Shown one piece after another: positions 14,516 to 21,720 of a DNA stretch of 21,720 nucleotides (positions are counted from its first letter, which is position 1; every line of letters starts with the position of its first letter). Source of the DNA: Betaproteobacteria bacterium (lineage in GTDB: Bacteria > Pseudomonadota > Gammaproteobacteria > Burkholderiales > SG8-39); contig JAAOZY010000110.1 of the NCBI GenBank assembly GCA_012274205.1, positions 1 to 21,720 on the forward strand, written 5' to 3'. The translations under genes and the position numbers were made by a program. The notes below the pieces were generated by a model, which saw nothing but the letters and a program-made list of their open reading frames with translations, searched no databases and was not told where the DNA came from.

Positions 14516-16033
14516 ATGATCGAGCAGTCTCTGGCGGGCCTGTGGTACGGATTCGGCGTTGCGTTCGAGGCCCACAACCTGATGTGGTCTTTGTTCGGCG
14601 TGCTCGTCGGGAACCTCATCGGGGTGCTTCCCGGCATGGGGCCTTTGTCGGCCATATCGATTCTGCTGCCACTGACCTTCGCGATGCACCCGGTTCCGGC
14701 GATCCTGATGCTGGCTGGCATCTTTTATGGCTCCCAGTACGGCGGCGCCATCGGCGCCATACTTCTCAATCTGCCCTGCCATCCGCCGCATGCGGTGGCG
14801 TGCCTGGACGGGTACCCGCTGACCAAGCAAGGCAAGGGCGGCAAGGTCCTCGGCCTCGCCATGCTGGCATCGTTTTTTGCGGCGTCCTTCGGTATCGTGG
14901 TGATGATCTTCTTCTCGCCGATACTGGTGGCGCTTGCCTTCAAATTTGGTCCGACCGAGATCTTCTCGGTCATGCTGTTGGGACTGCTGGCCGGTTCGAC
15001 GATGTCCCGGGGCTCGCCGCTGAAAGGCGTGGCCATGGTGCTCCTGGGCCTGCTGTGCGGTGTGATCGGAACCGACGTCAATAGCGGTGTGATGCGCTTC
15101 ACTTTCGGGCTGCCGGAGTTGTCCGACGGCGTCGGCTTGGTTGCACTTGCGTTGGGCCTGTTCGCGGTGGGCGACTTTCTGCTGAATGTCAACCGCGTGA
15201 CGTACCTGACCCACAACGCTCGGGTGCGCGTGCGCGATATGTTGCCCGACAAGGCGGAATTGAAGCAGTCGTTCATGCCGATGCTGCGCGGGACCTTGAT
15301 TGGCACCCTGTTCGGCGCCATGCCCGGTACCGGCCCCACCATCACGACCTTCATCGCCTACGCGTTCGAACGCAAGGTCTCGAAGACGCCGGAGCGCTTT
15401 GGCCACGGCGCGATCGAAGGCGTGATTGCTCCGGAGGCGGCGTCGCACTCGAAGACGCAGGTGGATTTCATCCCGACCATGTGCTTGGGAATTCCAGGCG
15501 ACGCGATTATGGCGCTGATCCTGGGCGCGCTGATGATTCAGGGCATTACACCCGGCCCGCAACTGATTACTGCGCACCCGGATCTTTTCTGGGGGCTGAT
15601 CGCCAGCTTCTGGGTGGGCAACGTGCTGTTGCTCCTGCTCAACGTGCCGCTGATTGGAATTTGGGTGAAGCTGCTGCGAATTCCGTACCGCCTTCTGTAT
15701 CCATCGGCGTTGTTCTTCATTGCAGTCGGCGTGTTCAGCACCGACAACAGCCTGTTCCAGATCGCCGAAGTGCTGGTGTTTGGCGTTTGCGGCGCGGTGC
15801 TTGCGGCGCTGAATTTCCCGATGGCGCCGATTCTGCTGGGCTTCGTTCTCGGACCGATGGTGGAAGAGAACTTTCGGCGCGCGCTGGTCCTGTCGCACGG
15901 CGACATGGCCGTATTCATGCTGCACCCGATCAGCGCGGCATTCGTCACGGCCAGCGGCGCGTTGATCGTGTTTCAGATCGTGTCCCACGTACGTGCCTCC
16001 CGACGCCAGCGAGACACCCTGCAAGCCGCATAG
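14516..16033 (+). CDS. tctA: TTT-family large permease subunit TctA
   Basis: The 505-residue inner-membrane permease has the two inverted-repeat signatures of TctA: GVLPGMGPLSAISILLPL near residue 36, and GTLFGAMPGTGPTITTFIAY near residue 262, the latter followed by GVIAPEAASHSKTQ and CLGIPGDAIMALILGAL. About ten to twelve transmembrane helices are evident. It couples ion gradients to uptake of a carboxylate delivered by a Bug protein. It completes the transporter with tctB directly upstream. A Ser-His replaces the more common Asn-Asn after EAA in the second signature, perhaps reflecting a different ligand. It is the last gene of the plus-strand series. Confidence 0.95.
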   Translation: MIEQSLAGLWYGFGVAFEAHNLMWSLFGVLVGNLIGVLPGMGPLSAISILLPLTFAMHPVPAILMLAGIFYGSQYGGAIGAILLNLPCHPPHAVACLDGYPLTKQGKGGKVLGLAMLASFFAASFGIVVMIFFSPILVALAFKFGPTEIFSVMLLGLLAGSTMSRGSPLKGVAMVLLGLLCGVIGTDVNSGVMRFTFGLPELSDGVGLVALALGLFAVGDFLLNVNRVTYLTHNARVRVRDMLPDKAELKQSFMPMLRGTLIGTLFGAMPGTGPTITTFIAYAFERKVSKTPERFGHGAIEGVIAPEAASHSKTQVDFIPTMCLGIPGDAIMALILGALMIQGITPGPQLITAHPDLFWGLIASFWVGNVLLLLLNVPLIGIWVKLLRIPYRLLYPSALFFIAVGVFSTDNSLFQIAEVLVFGVCGAVLAALNFPMAPILLGFVLGPMVEENFRRALVLSHGDMAVFMLHPISAAFVTASGALIVFQIVSHVRASRRQRDTLQAA

Positions 16034-16369
16034 ACCGAGATTTGCCGGATCGGGAGATGCGCGCCTTTGATCAAGAGCCTGGCCGCTGGATCAAGGCGGC
16101 CTGAAACCGGCGATTGATGATCGGGTCGGCCCGGTTACAAGTTAGTTGGGCGATCGAAGCAATCTCGTGATTCTCGCCGTAGTCGGAATTGCGCGGGCGG
16201 CCATCGGTTCCCCCGACCGATTCCTGACACTTGTCCTGAGGCCGGCCGTAGACCCTTCACGCCCGGATTACGTGAACACCGGCATTTGGGTGAAATCTTC
16301 CTTCATGCCTTGCGGGTAGTGGAATCGGCCTATACTTTGATGCATTGCCGGCACAGGAACTCCGGATTC
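16034..16369. other. Intergenic region after tctA
   Basis: These 336 bases contain no supported gene. Two short inverted repeats are visible: GGCCGC/GCGGCC (16081-16086 and 16096-16101) and ATCGGT/ACCGAT (16203-16208 and 16216-16221). Neither has a T-run. A TATACT at 16331-16336 could be a -10 box for the next gene, but the best -35 candidate (TTGCGG at 16310) is only 15 bases upstream of it. Confidence 0.4.
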
Positions 16370-16960
16370 ATGGACGACATCGTTATCCGCGCCATGGCCA
16401 AGTGGCCGAAGGTGCCTGCGGTTTTCGGCTGGCTCGCGCTTGACCGCCGCGGCCAGTGGTCGATGAAGAGTGCAGCCGAAGCCGGTTTCGAGCGCCTCGC
16501 CAATTCCAAGCTGATCGAATTCATCAGCCGCAACTACACGCATGACGAGCAGGGGCGCTGGTATTTCCAGAACGGGCCGCAGCGGGTTTATGTCAATCTG
16601 GATTACACGCCGCTGGTGTATCGCATCGTGAGCGCGGCGCCGCTCGCATTCGAAGCGCATACCGGCGCAGCGGGTGCGGCGCTGCAGTCGGTGTACATGG
16701 ATGAGGCGGGGAACATGCTGCTGGTGGCCGCGCCCGGGCCCGGCCTGCTGCTCGATCGCGACCTGCCACGCGCGCTCGAGGCCTTGTGCTATGACGACGG
16801 CCACGCGCTGGACGAGGAGCGTTTGCTCGCCTTGATCGAAGAGGGTGAGGAGGCGAGCGGAGTCTATTTCAACACCGGCGCGGCGAGCCTGCCGCTGGCG
16901 CGGATCCGCGCGGAACAGGCGCCGCAGCGCCTGGGCTATGTGCTGGAACCACGGCCCTAA
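16370..16960 (+). CDS. Conserved hypothetical protein (possibly DUF2946-related)
   Basis: From the ATG at 16370 the protein has 196 residues and begins MDDIVIRAMAKWPKVPAVFGWLALDRRGQW. An earlier in-frame ATG at 16286 would prepend sequence without conserved features. The N-terminal half looks like a compact soluble domain with many aromatic residues (NGPQRVYVNLDYTPLVYRI). No signal peptide, transmembrane segment or catalytic motif is seen. I associate the opening with a betaproteobacterial family sometimes labelled DUF2946, with low certainty. It stands alone: unrelated tctA lies upstream, and the second copy of the two-hairpin repeat follows at once. The coding frame is convincing; the function is unknown. 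Confidence 0.7.
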   Translation: MDDIVIRAMAKWPKVPAVFGWLALDRRGQWSMKSAAEAGFERLANSKLIEFISRNYTHDEQGRWYFQNGPQRVYVNLDYTPLVYRIVSAAPLAFEAHTGAAGAALQSVYMDEAGNMLLVAAPGPGLLLDRDLPRALEALCYDDGHALDEERLLALIEEGEEASGVYFNTGAASLPLARIRAEQAPQRLGYVLEPRP

Positions 16961-16961
16961 T

Positions 16962-17043
16962 AGACTATTTCGATATGAGGGGATAACTCCCCTCATACTC
17001 CCCTATATTGGCTGTTGCAAAATTTCATTTTGCGACAGGTCCT
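16962..17043 (+). repeat. Dispersed two-hairpin repeat, copy 2
   Basis: This is the partner of 2901-2981, in the same orientation. The first hairpin has 10-bp arms (16974-16983 and 16988-16997) with the loop TAAC unchanged. The second has 7-bp arms, GCAAAAT (17017-17023) and ATTTTGC (17027-17033), with loop TTC. It again sits between convergent genes and touches the stop codon of the minus-strand quinone oxidoreductase gene. Confidence 0.8.
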
Positions 17044-18019
17044 AAGCCGTGACCAGCACCACCTTGCCCTTGACCTTGCGCTCGAGCACGTCGTTCAGCG
17101 CGCGCGCCGCCTGCTGCAGCGGATAGGCGGCGCTCACCAGCGGCTTGAGTTTGCCGCCGGCGATCCAGCCCAGCAGTTCGCGCACATTGGCTTCGTTCTT
17201 CTGCGGCTCCTTGCGCGTGAAATTGCCCCAGAACACGCCGACGATGGAGAAGCCCTTCAACAGCGGCAGGTTCAGCGGGATCTTCGGGATTTCACCGCCG
17301 GCAAAACCGATGACGAGATAGCGCCCGCCCCAAGCCATGTCGCGCATCGCCGGCTCGGCGAACTTGTCGCCCACCGGATCGTAGACCACGTCCACGCCCT
17401 TGCCGTCGGTGATGCGCTTGACCGCCTCGCGCAGGTCCTCTTTGGAATAATCGATGGTGGCGTCGGCGCCGAGCTGCCTGCAGGCCGCGAGCTTGTCCTC
17501 GCTCGATGCGGCGGCGATCACGCGCGCGCCCATGAGTTTGCCCAGTTCGACCGCGGCGCTGCCGACGCCGCCCGCGGCGCCCAGCACCAGCAGGGTCTCG
17601 CCCGCCTTGAGCAGAGCGCGGTCCTTCAGTGCGTGGTAGGAGGTGCCGTAGGTCATCATGAAGGAAGCGGCGACCTTGAAGTCCACGCCCGGCGGCATCG
17701 GAATGCAGGCGCGCGCATCGACGACGACCTCCTCGGCGTATCCGCCCCAGCCGGCATAGGCGATCACCGCATCGCCGGGCTTGGGCTGTTTCACGCCCTC
17801 ACCGACCGCCTTCACTATGCCAGCAAGCTCGGTGCCGGGGGAGAACGGGAACGGCGGCTTCGCCTGGTACTTGCCCTGGATGATCAGCGCGTCGGGAAAA
17901 TTCACGCCGGCCGCTTTCATGCGCACCACCACCTGGCCCGCCGCGGGAACCAGCGGGGGGACGTCTTCGATGACGAGCGTGTCGGGCAAACCGTATTGCT
18001 TGCAAAGCACTGCTTTCAT
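17042..18019 (-). CDS. NADPH:quinone oxidoreductase family protein (zinc-independent MDR)
   Basis: The 325-residue protein belongs to the medium-chain dehydrogenase/reductase superfamily. GroES-like features (KAAGVNFPDALIIQGKY; FSPGTELAGIV) occupy the N-terminal third, and the nucleotide-binding loop LVLGAAGGVGSAA lies at about 145-156. The zinc-ligand cysteines of alcohol dehydrogenases are absent, as in quinone oxidoreductases. The start is MKAVLCKQYG at 18019, with AGGAG upstream; a longer reading to 18085 adds 22 unconserved residues. It likely reduces quinones or enoyl/enone substrates with NADPH in the cytoplasm. It is transcribed toward repeat copy 2. The substrate is not specified. 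Confidence 0.9.
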   Translation of the reverse strand: MKAVLCKQYGLPDTLVIEDVPPLVPAAGQVVVRMKAAGVNFPDALIIQGKYQAKPPFPFSPGTELAGIVKAVGEGVKQPKPGDAVIAYAGWGGYAEEVVVDARACIPMPPGVDFKVAASFMMTYGTSYHALKDRALLKAGETLLVLGAAGGVGSAAVELGKLMGARVIAAASSEDKLAACRQLGADATIDYSKEDLREAVKRITDGKGVDVVYDPVGDKFAEPAMRDMAWGGRYLVIGFAGGEIPKIPLNLPLLKGFSIVGVFWGNFTRKEPQKNEANVRELLGWIAGGKLKPLVSAAYPLQQAARALNDVLERKVKGKVVLVTA

Positions 18020-18132
18020 GGGGGAGCACTCCTGGCGCTGTGTAGCTTGGGGCGAATGATACCTGTGTTGTTGCCGCGTGCTCAACGATCAGGCCGCGTT
18101 GGCCGACATTGCTGTTGCGCGGCGAGCCAAAG

Positions 18133-18158
18133 AAAAAGCCGGCCTGCGCCGGCTTTTT
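18133..18158 (-). terminator. Intrinsic terminator after rhlE
   Basis: AAAAAGCCGGC (18133-18143) and GCCGGCTTTTT (18148-18158) form a perfect 11-bp inverted repeat with loop CTGC. Read on the minus strand it gives a GC stem followed by a T-run about 20 bases after the rhlE stop. It is symmetric, so it would also work on plus-strand transcripts. Confidence 0.9.
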
Positions 18159-18177
18159 CGCTGTTGCGGATGCCGCT

Positions 18178-19494
18178 CTAGTACGCGAACGAACGCCTGC
18201 CCGAATCGCGGCTATTCTTGCTGCCGGCGCGGCCCGCGGGCTGGCGCGGTGCGTTCTGGCCGCGGTTGCCGGCTGCCTTGCGCGGCGCGTTCGAAGGACG
18301 GCGTTGCTGCTGGCCGCGCTTGCCCTGCACAATGGGTTCGGCCTTGATGCGCGGGTCGATTTCGAACCCGGGCACGATTTCCTTCCTGATTTCGCGTTTG
18401 GTCAGGCGCTCGATATCGCGCAGCAGGCCGAGTTCGTCCACGCATACCAGCGAAATGGCTTCGCCGCTGGAGCCGGCGCGGCCGGTGCGGCCGATGCGGT
18501 GCACGTAATCGTTGGCCACGTGCGGCAGTTCGAAATTGACCACATGCGGCAGCTCGTCGATGTCGAGGCCGCGCGCGGCGATGTCGGTCGCAACCAGCAC
18601 CTTGATCTTGCCCGCCTTGAATTCAGCGAGCGCGCGCGTGCGCGCCGGCTGGCTCTTGTTGCCGTGGATGGCGTCGGCGCGGATGCCGGACTTGACCAGC
18701 TTTTCCGCCAGGTTGTTGGCGCCGTGCTTGGTGCGCGTGAACACCAGCACCTGTTGCCAGTCGCCTTCGGTGATCAGGTGCGCGAGCAGGTCTTTCTTCC
18801 GTTCGCGGTCCACCGGGCACACGCGCTGCTCGATCAGCTCGGCTGCGGCGTTGCGGCGCGCGACCTCGATCAGCAGCGGGTCGTGCATGAACCCGTCGGC
18901 GAGCCGCTTGATTTCGTCGGAGAACGTCGCCGAGAACAGCAGGTTCTGCCGCTGCTTGGGCAGGTAGGCGAGCACCTTGCGGATATCGGGGAGGAAACCC
19001 ATGTCGAGCATGCGGTCGGCTTCGTCGAGTACGAGAGTCTGTACTTTGGACAGATCAACCGTGCGCTGCGACAGATGGTCGAGCAGGCGTCCCGGCGTCG
19101 CCACCAGGATGTCGATGCCGCGCTTGAGCGCCTGCACCTGCGGATGAAAGCCGACGCCGCCGTAGACCGACAGCGAGCGGATCTTGGGCAGGTGCTTGCC
19201 ATAAGTGAAAACGCTCGCCTGCACCTGCGCTGCGAGCTCGCGCGTGGGCACGAGGATCAGCGCACGAATCGGCATGCGGCCATGCGCCGGGCTCGGCTGC
19301 TCGGCGAGCCGGTGCAGCAGGGGCAGGGTGAAGCCTGCAGTCTTGCCGGTGCCGGTCTGGGCGCCGCCCATGAGGTCGCGGCCAGCAAGCACGGCGGGAA
19401 TTGCCTGTGCCTGTATCGGGGTAGGGGTGGTATAGCCCTGCTCGCCGACGGCAAGCAAAAGCTCGGCGCGCAGGCCGAGTGCGGAAAAAGACAT
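18178..19494 (-). CDS. rhlE: DEAD-box ATP-dependent RNA helicase RhlE
   Basis: The 438-residue protein shows all helicase motifs in order: Q motif TPTPIQAQAIP, motif I AQTGTGKT (45-52), PTRELAAQ, TPGRL, DEAD, SAT, then in the second domain ARGLDI and HRIGRTGR. From about residue 375 a basic tail rich in Arg, Gly and Gln follows, as in RhlE. RhlE remodels RNA during ribosome assembly and mRNA turnover, often in the cold. The start at 19494 gives MSFSALGL, typical of RhlE. A TATAAT (19637-19632, minus strand) about 130 bases upstream suggests a long leader, and an intrinsic terminator follows the stop. Confidence 0.95.
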   Translation of the reverse strand: MSFSALGLRAELLLAVGEQGYTTPTPIQAQAIPAVLAGRDLMGGAQTGTGKTAGFTLPLLHRLAEQPSPAHGRMPIRALILVPTRELAAQVQASVFTYGKHLPKIRSLSVYGGVGFHPQVQALKRGIDILVATPGRLLDHLSQRTVDLSKVQTLVLDEADRMLDMGFLPDIRKVLAYLPKQRQNLLFSATFSDEIKRLADGFMHDPLLIEVARRNAAAELIEQRVCPVDRERKKDLLAHLITEGDWQQVLVFTRTKHGANNLAEKLVKSGIRADAIHGNKSQPARTRALAEFKAGKIKVLVATDIAARGLDIDELPHVVNFELPHVANDYVHRIGRTGRAGSSGEAISLVCVDELGLLRDIERLTKREIRKEIVPGFEIDPRIKAEPIVQGKRGQQQRRPSNAPRKAAGNRGQNAPRQPAGRAGSKNSRDSGRRSFAY

Positions 19495-19631
19495 GTATTG
19501 CTCCTGGTTTCGGCCTGTCGACGATTGGTTACGCGATGCCAGTCCAGGCAGATGATTTTTGATTAATTCGAGGAACTAAAGCAGAACCGCGAGAGCAGTC
19601 GAACAGACTGGGATTGAACGATGCGGGGCGG

Positions 19632-19637
19632 ATTATA
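19632..19637 (-). promoter_or_regulatory. Possible -10 box of rhlE
   Basis: The minus strand reads TATAAT here, a perfect -10 hexamer, but the -35 region upstream is C-rich and matches poorly. If used, it gives an rhlE leader of about 130 bases. Confidence 0.4.
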
Positions 19638-19662
19638 CAGATTGCGCGGCATCCGGGGGGAT

Positions 19663-20127
19663 TTATTTTTGCGCGGCCTTTTCCTGTTCCGCCCAGCGCG
19701 CGAGCGACTTCGCGATGCGCTCCGGCGCGAAATTCATTTGCGCCAGCGCGATGCCGCGGTCGAACACTTCGCCGTAGTGGGAAATCAAGCCGTCGTTCAG
19801 CCGGACTTGGGCGATTCCGGAGAAAAATACCCGCACGCCCTCGCTGCCCGGAATCTTCGAGGTGTAGGAAAAATCGTAGCGCGCGTAAGCCAGGCTGCCG
19901 TCGCTCAAGGCGCCGGACAGTGCCCAGGCGAAGTCGCGCGCGTTGGCGTGGAAATGGTTTTCCACCATGTCGCGGATCGCCTCGCGGCCGCGGAACTCGC
20001 CGTAGAAGCCGTCGTGGTAGATGCCGCCGGGGACGAAGCAGGCCGCCGCCGCGGCGCCGTCGCCGCGACAGATCGCCTGCGTCATGCGCTCGATCAGCGT
20101 GCGGAACTCGCTCGATGGGTCGCTCAT
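19663..20127 (-). CDS. SnoaL-like (NTF2-fold) protein
   Basis: The 154-residue protein has the SnoaL/NTF2-like pattern: an N-terminal helix (FRTLIERMTQAICRGDGAAAAACF), then GGIYHDGFYGEFRGREAIRDMVENHF, and later strands such as RVFFSGIAQVRLNDGLISHYGEVFDRG. This small cone-shaped fold is used by polyketide cyclases, isomerases and many proteins of unknown function. AGGAG lies eight bases before the ATG at 20127. It is upstream of rhlE on the same strand, but a candidate rhlE promoter lies between them. The ligand and reaction are unknown. Confidence 0.85.
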   Translation of the reverse strand: MSDPSSEFRTLIERMTQAICRGDGAAAAACFVPGGIYHDGFYGEFRGREAIRDMVENHFHANARDFAWALSGALSDGSLAYARYDFSYTSKIPGSEGVRVFFSGIAQVRLNDGLISHYGEVFDRGIALAQMNFAPERIAKSLARWAEQEKAAQK

Positions 20128-20369
20128 GCATTGATCTCCTGCTCAATCAGTCGAGACGCGCGCCTGTGGTCTCGCCAGTGCCAGTGTCTCATGAGGGAGG
20201 TTGCGGCGCCTCGCCACACCTTACCAGGCAAGACGGTTTCGCGCGCTGAATCGCCCGCGCGCAACCACCACGGATTTCGATCTGATATTCTCCAATGTGT
20301 TTACCGCACCGGCGGAGCGGACGCGGCTTGGGAAGCGGCCGGCTTCCGCGCAGCCCGGGAACTGACCAG

Positions 20370-20747
20370 ATGGCGACGATACTCGTTATTGATGATGACC
20401 ATTTCTTCGCGGAACTGGTGAGCCTGCATTTGCTGCTGGCCGGGCACACGGTTCAGGTCGCGAAGGATCCGGAGGAAGGCTTGCGCGCCATCGTTAACGG
20501 CCCGCCCGACCTGATCCTGCTTGACCTGGACCTTCCCTATATGAGCGGCTTCGAGGTGCTCGAAGCGCTACGCTCTGATCCGTCGTCCCGGGGAATTCCG
20601 GTCGTCATGCTTACGGCGCGCAAGGACGAGGAAAGTTATGCCCGCTGCGATAAGATCGGAATCGATGGTTTTCTCACCAAGCCGCTTCAGAGCGACAGGC
20701 TGAATGAGGCGATTACCGCGGCGCTCGCCGCGCACGCGCGAACCTAG
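20370..20747 (+). CDS. Stand-alone receiver-domain response regulator
   Basis: The 125-residue protein is a single receiver domain with no output domain. The acidic pocket is D8-D9-D10 (LVIDDD), the phosphoacceptor is Asp52 in LLDLDLPYMSG, the switch Thr is in VVMLTARKDE and the Lys is in FLTKPLQ. The ATG at 20370 gives the normal MATILVIDDD start; upstream in-frame sequence is not conserved. It converges on the Hpt and hybrid-kinase genes with an 18-base gap, so it may be the partner in a phosphorelay. The output is unknown. Confidence 0.9.
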   Translation: MATILVIDDDHFFAELVSLHLLLAGHTVQVAKDPEEGLRAIVNGPPDLILLDLDLPYMSGFEVLEALRSDPSSRGIPVVMLTARKDEESYARCDKIGIDGFLTKPLQSDRLNEAITAALAAHART

Positions 20748-20765
20748 ACCGTCGATGCGGGGTCG

Positions 20766-21071
20766 CTAGTCGAACACCGGTCGCACGCGTGCCAGGTAAC
20801 TGTCGAGCCGCTCGGCAAGCTGGCGCAATGCCGCTATTTCGCCCGCGCGCGCGGCGCGCTCGATCTCTTCACCGAGCGACCCGAGCGCGTCGAAGCCGTA
20901 ACTGCTTGCGGTGCCCCCGAGCGAGTGGCCGATGCCGCGCGCGACCGCAATGTTGCCCGACTCGATTGCGCCGCGGACTTCATCCGGCATCCTCCGGCAG
21001 TCCGCCAGAAACTTCGGCGTCAGCACGGCCAGCTTGCGGTCGATCTTCACCGGGATTTCTTCATCGCCCAT
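20766..21071 (-). CDS. Histidine phosphotransfer (Hpt) domain protein
   Basis: The 101-residue protein is one Hpt domain. The phosphorylated residue is His49 in ARGIGHSLGGTASSYGF, which matches the H-x-L-[KG]-G motif; the rest is helical (LGEEIERAARAGEIAALRQLAERLDSYL). It carries phosphate between receivers in multistep relays. Its start overlaps the end of the hybrid kinase gene by 11 bases on the same strand, so the two are probably co-translated. The receiver encoded opposite is a possible acceptor. Confidence 0.88.
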   Translation of the reverse strand: MGDEEIPVKIDRKLAVLTPKFLADCRRMPDEVRGAIESGNIAVARGIGHSLGGTASSYGFDALGSLGEEIERAARAGEIAALRQLAERLDSYLARVRPVFD

Positions 21072-21720
21072 GGCCGAGCTCCTGTTCGTCTAGATCCTGC
21101 GCCGCAGTTGCCCGGGAACTGCCGGGATCGCCGAGTAGGGGGGCGATCGCATCCCGCAGCTTTTCAATTGTCACCGGCTTTCTAAGGACATCATTGCATC
21201 CTTCGCGCCTGGCGCGCTCGATCTCGAGACCGTCCCGGTGCGCGGTGAGTGCAATGATCGGCGTCTGGTAGCCGCGCTCCCTTAACACGTGGGTCGCCTC
21301 GAATCCGTCCATCACCGGCATCTCCAGGTCCATGAGCAAAACATCGAATTGGCCGGCGAGCGCGGCATCGACGGCGTCAAAGCCGTCGCCGACGAGCTGG
21401 CACTCGAGTCCCAACTCATGCAAATAGAGTTCGACCAGATCGCGCAGATTCTTGTTGTCCTCGGCGACCAGTACCCGGCCTGAGAGCGGCGCAAACGCAG
21501 GTTGGGGCGCCGGCTTGGGCTGCGCTGGCGCGAGCGTTGCCAGCGCAGCCGGAATGCAAACATCGATGGTGGTTCCCCCGCCCGGCGCCGGGCCCGCCTG
21601 GATCGTCCCTCCCATCAGCTCGACCAGCTTGCGCGTGATCGCAAGACCCAGTCCGGTTCCCGTCACGCGCGCGCCGACGCCGCGCTGGAACGGCTCGAAC
21701 ACGCGGGCCAGGCTCTCCGG
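21061..21720 (-). CDS. Hybrid histidine kinase, C-terminal part (ATPase end plus receiver)
   Basis: The gene enters from the right edge, so only the C-terminal 219 residues are seen. They begin ESLARVFEPFQRG, followed by the G2 box TGTGLGLAITRKL and GGGTTIDVCIP, which end the HATPase domain. A Pro-Ala linker leads to a receiver domain with EDN, the phosphoacceptor Asp in LLMDLEMPVMDG, an IIALTAHRD switch and a LRKPV lysine. The sensor and dimerisation domains lie outside the window. With the overlapping Hpt gene it forms the donor side of a phosphorelay. The signal is unknown. Confidence 0.92.
   Translation of the reverse strand, partial: PESLARVFEPFQRGVGARVTGTGLGLAITRKLVELMGGTIQAGPAPGGGTTIDVCIPAALATLAPAQPKPAPQPAFAPLSGRVLVAEDNKNLRDLVELYLHELGLECQLVGDGFDAVDAALAGQFDVLLMDLEMPVMDGFEATHVLRERGYQTPIIALTAHRDGLEIERARREGCNDVLRKPVTIEKLRDAIAPLLGDPGSSRATAAQDLDEQELGHGR

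Noticed and set aside
14495..16024. 509-codon open frame antisense to tctA
   Set aside because: Composition is dominated by His, Gln and Arg with no recognisable domain; tctA on the other strand has clear family signatures.
16056..16103. 15-codon ORF after tctA, preceded by GGGAG
   Set aside because: The purine run directly abuts the ATG, leaving too little spacing, and the peptide is too short to support.
2901..17043. Repeat pair as ends of a transposon or attachment sites of an integrated element
   Set aside because: No transposase, integrase or tRNA is present, no target duplication was found, and the copies have diverged; a dispersed structural repeat fits better.
18109..19566. 485-codon open frame antisense to rhlE
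   Set aside because: RhlE motifs on the minus strand are unambiguous; the plus-strand frame also runs through the terminator and the rhlE leader.

Overview
The window is GC-rich chromosomal DNA, most likely from a betaproteobacterium of the Burkholderiales type. The grounds are a Bug-type periplasmic receptor with TctB/TctA membrane subunits (tripartite tricarboxylate transporter, TTT), a ybhP-clsB pair, an NhaR-like LysR regulator, an RhlE helicase and Nu-class GSTs, all with high-GC codon use. No rRNA, tRNA, CRISPR array or transposase is visible.

Layout. (1) 1-2900, plus strand: the tail of an EEP-family hydrolase, ClsB-type cardiolipin synthase and a SAM methyltransferase, joined by overlapping stop/start codons, then an NhaR-like regulator. 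(2) 3023-5968, minus strand: a hot-dog thioesterase, an aldehyde dehydrogenase and two tandem paralogous MaoC-type acyl dehydratases, probably for CoA-thioester or aldehyde metabolism. (3) 6284-16033: an accessory metabolic locus. A Bug receptor gene (minus) diverges from a plus-strand series: MLE-subgroup enolase-superfamily enzyme, IclR regulator, GST, cupin thiol-dioxygenase-like protein, four-domain rhodanese, Nu-class GST, DUF1847 metal-binding protein, TctB and TctA. (4) 16370-16960: a conserved hypothetical protein. (5) 17042-20127, minus strand: quinone oxidoreductase-like MDR protein, RhlE helicase and a SnoaL-like protein. (6) 20370-21720: a stand-alone receiver, facing an Hpt protein and the C-terminal part of a hybrid histidine kinase.

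The most interesting part is region 3. It combines an organic-acid uptake system with a thiol dioxygenase-like cupin, a multidomain sulfurtransferase, two glutathione-dependent enzymes and a Cys-rich metal protein. This suggests uptake and desulfurisation of a thiol- or thioether-containing carboxylic acid; that is inference from gene content. Similar imperfect 6-3-6 palindromes with a GCGGAA half-site lie in the Bug/enolase divergent promoter and upstream of iclR, so the IclR protein is the natural candidate regulator. The enolase-superfamily gene carries a 31-bp tandem duplication that shifts its frame near the C-terminus.

A second notable feature is a two-hairpin repeat of about 82 bp. It occurs twice in the same orientation (2901-2981 and 16962-17043), each time between convergent genes, and brackets regions 2 to 4.
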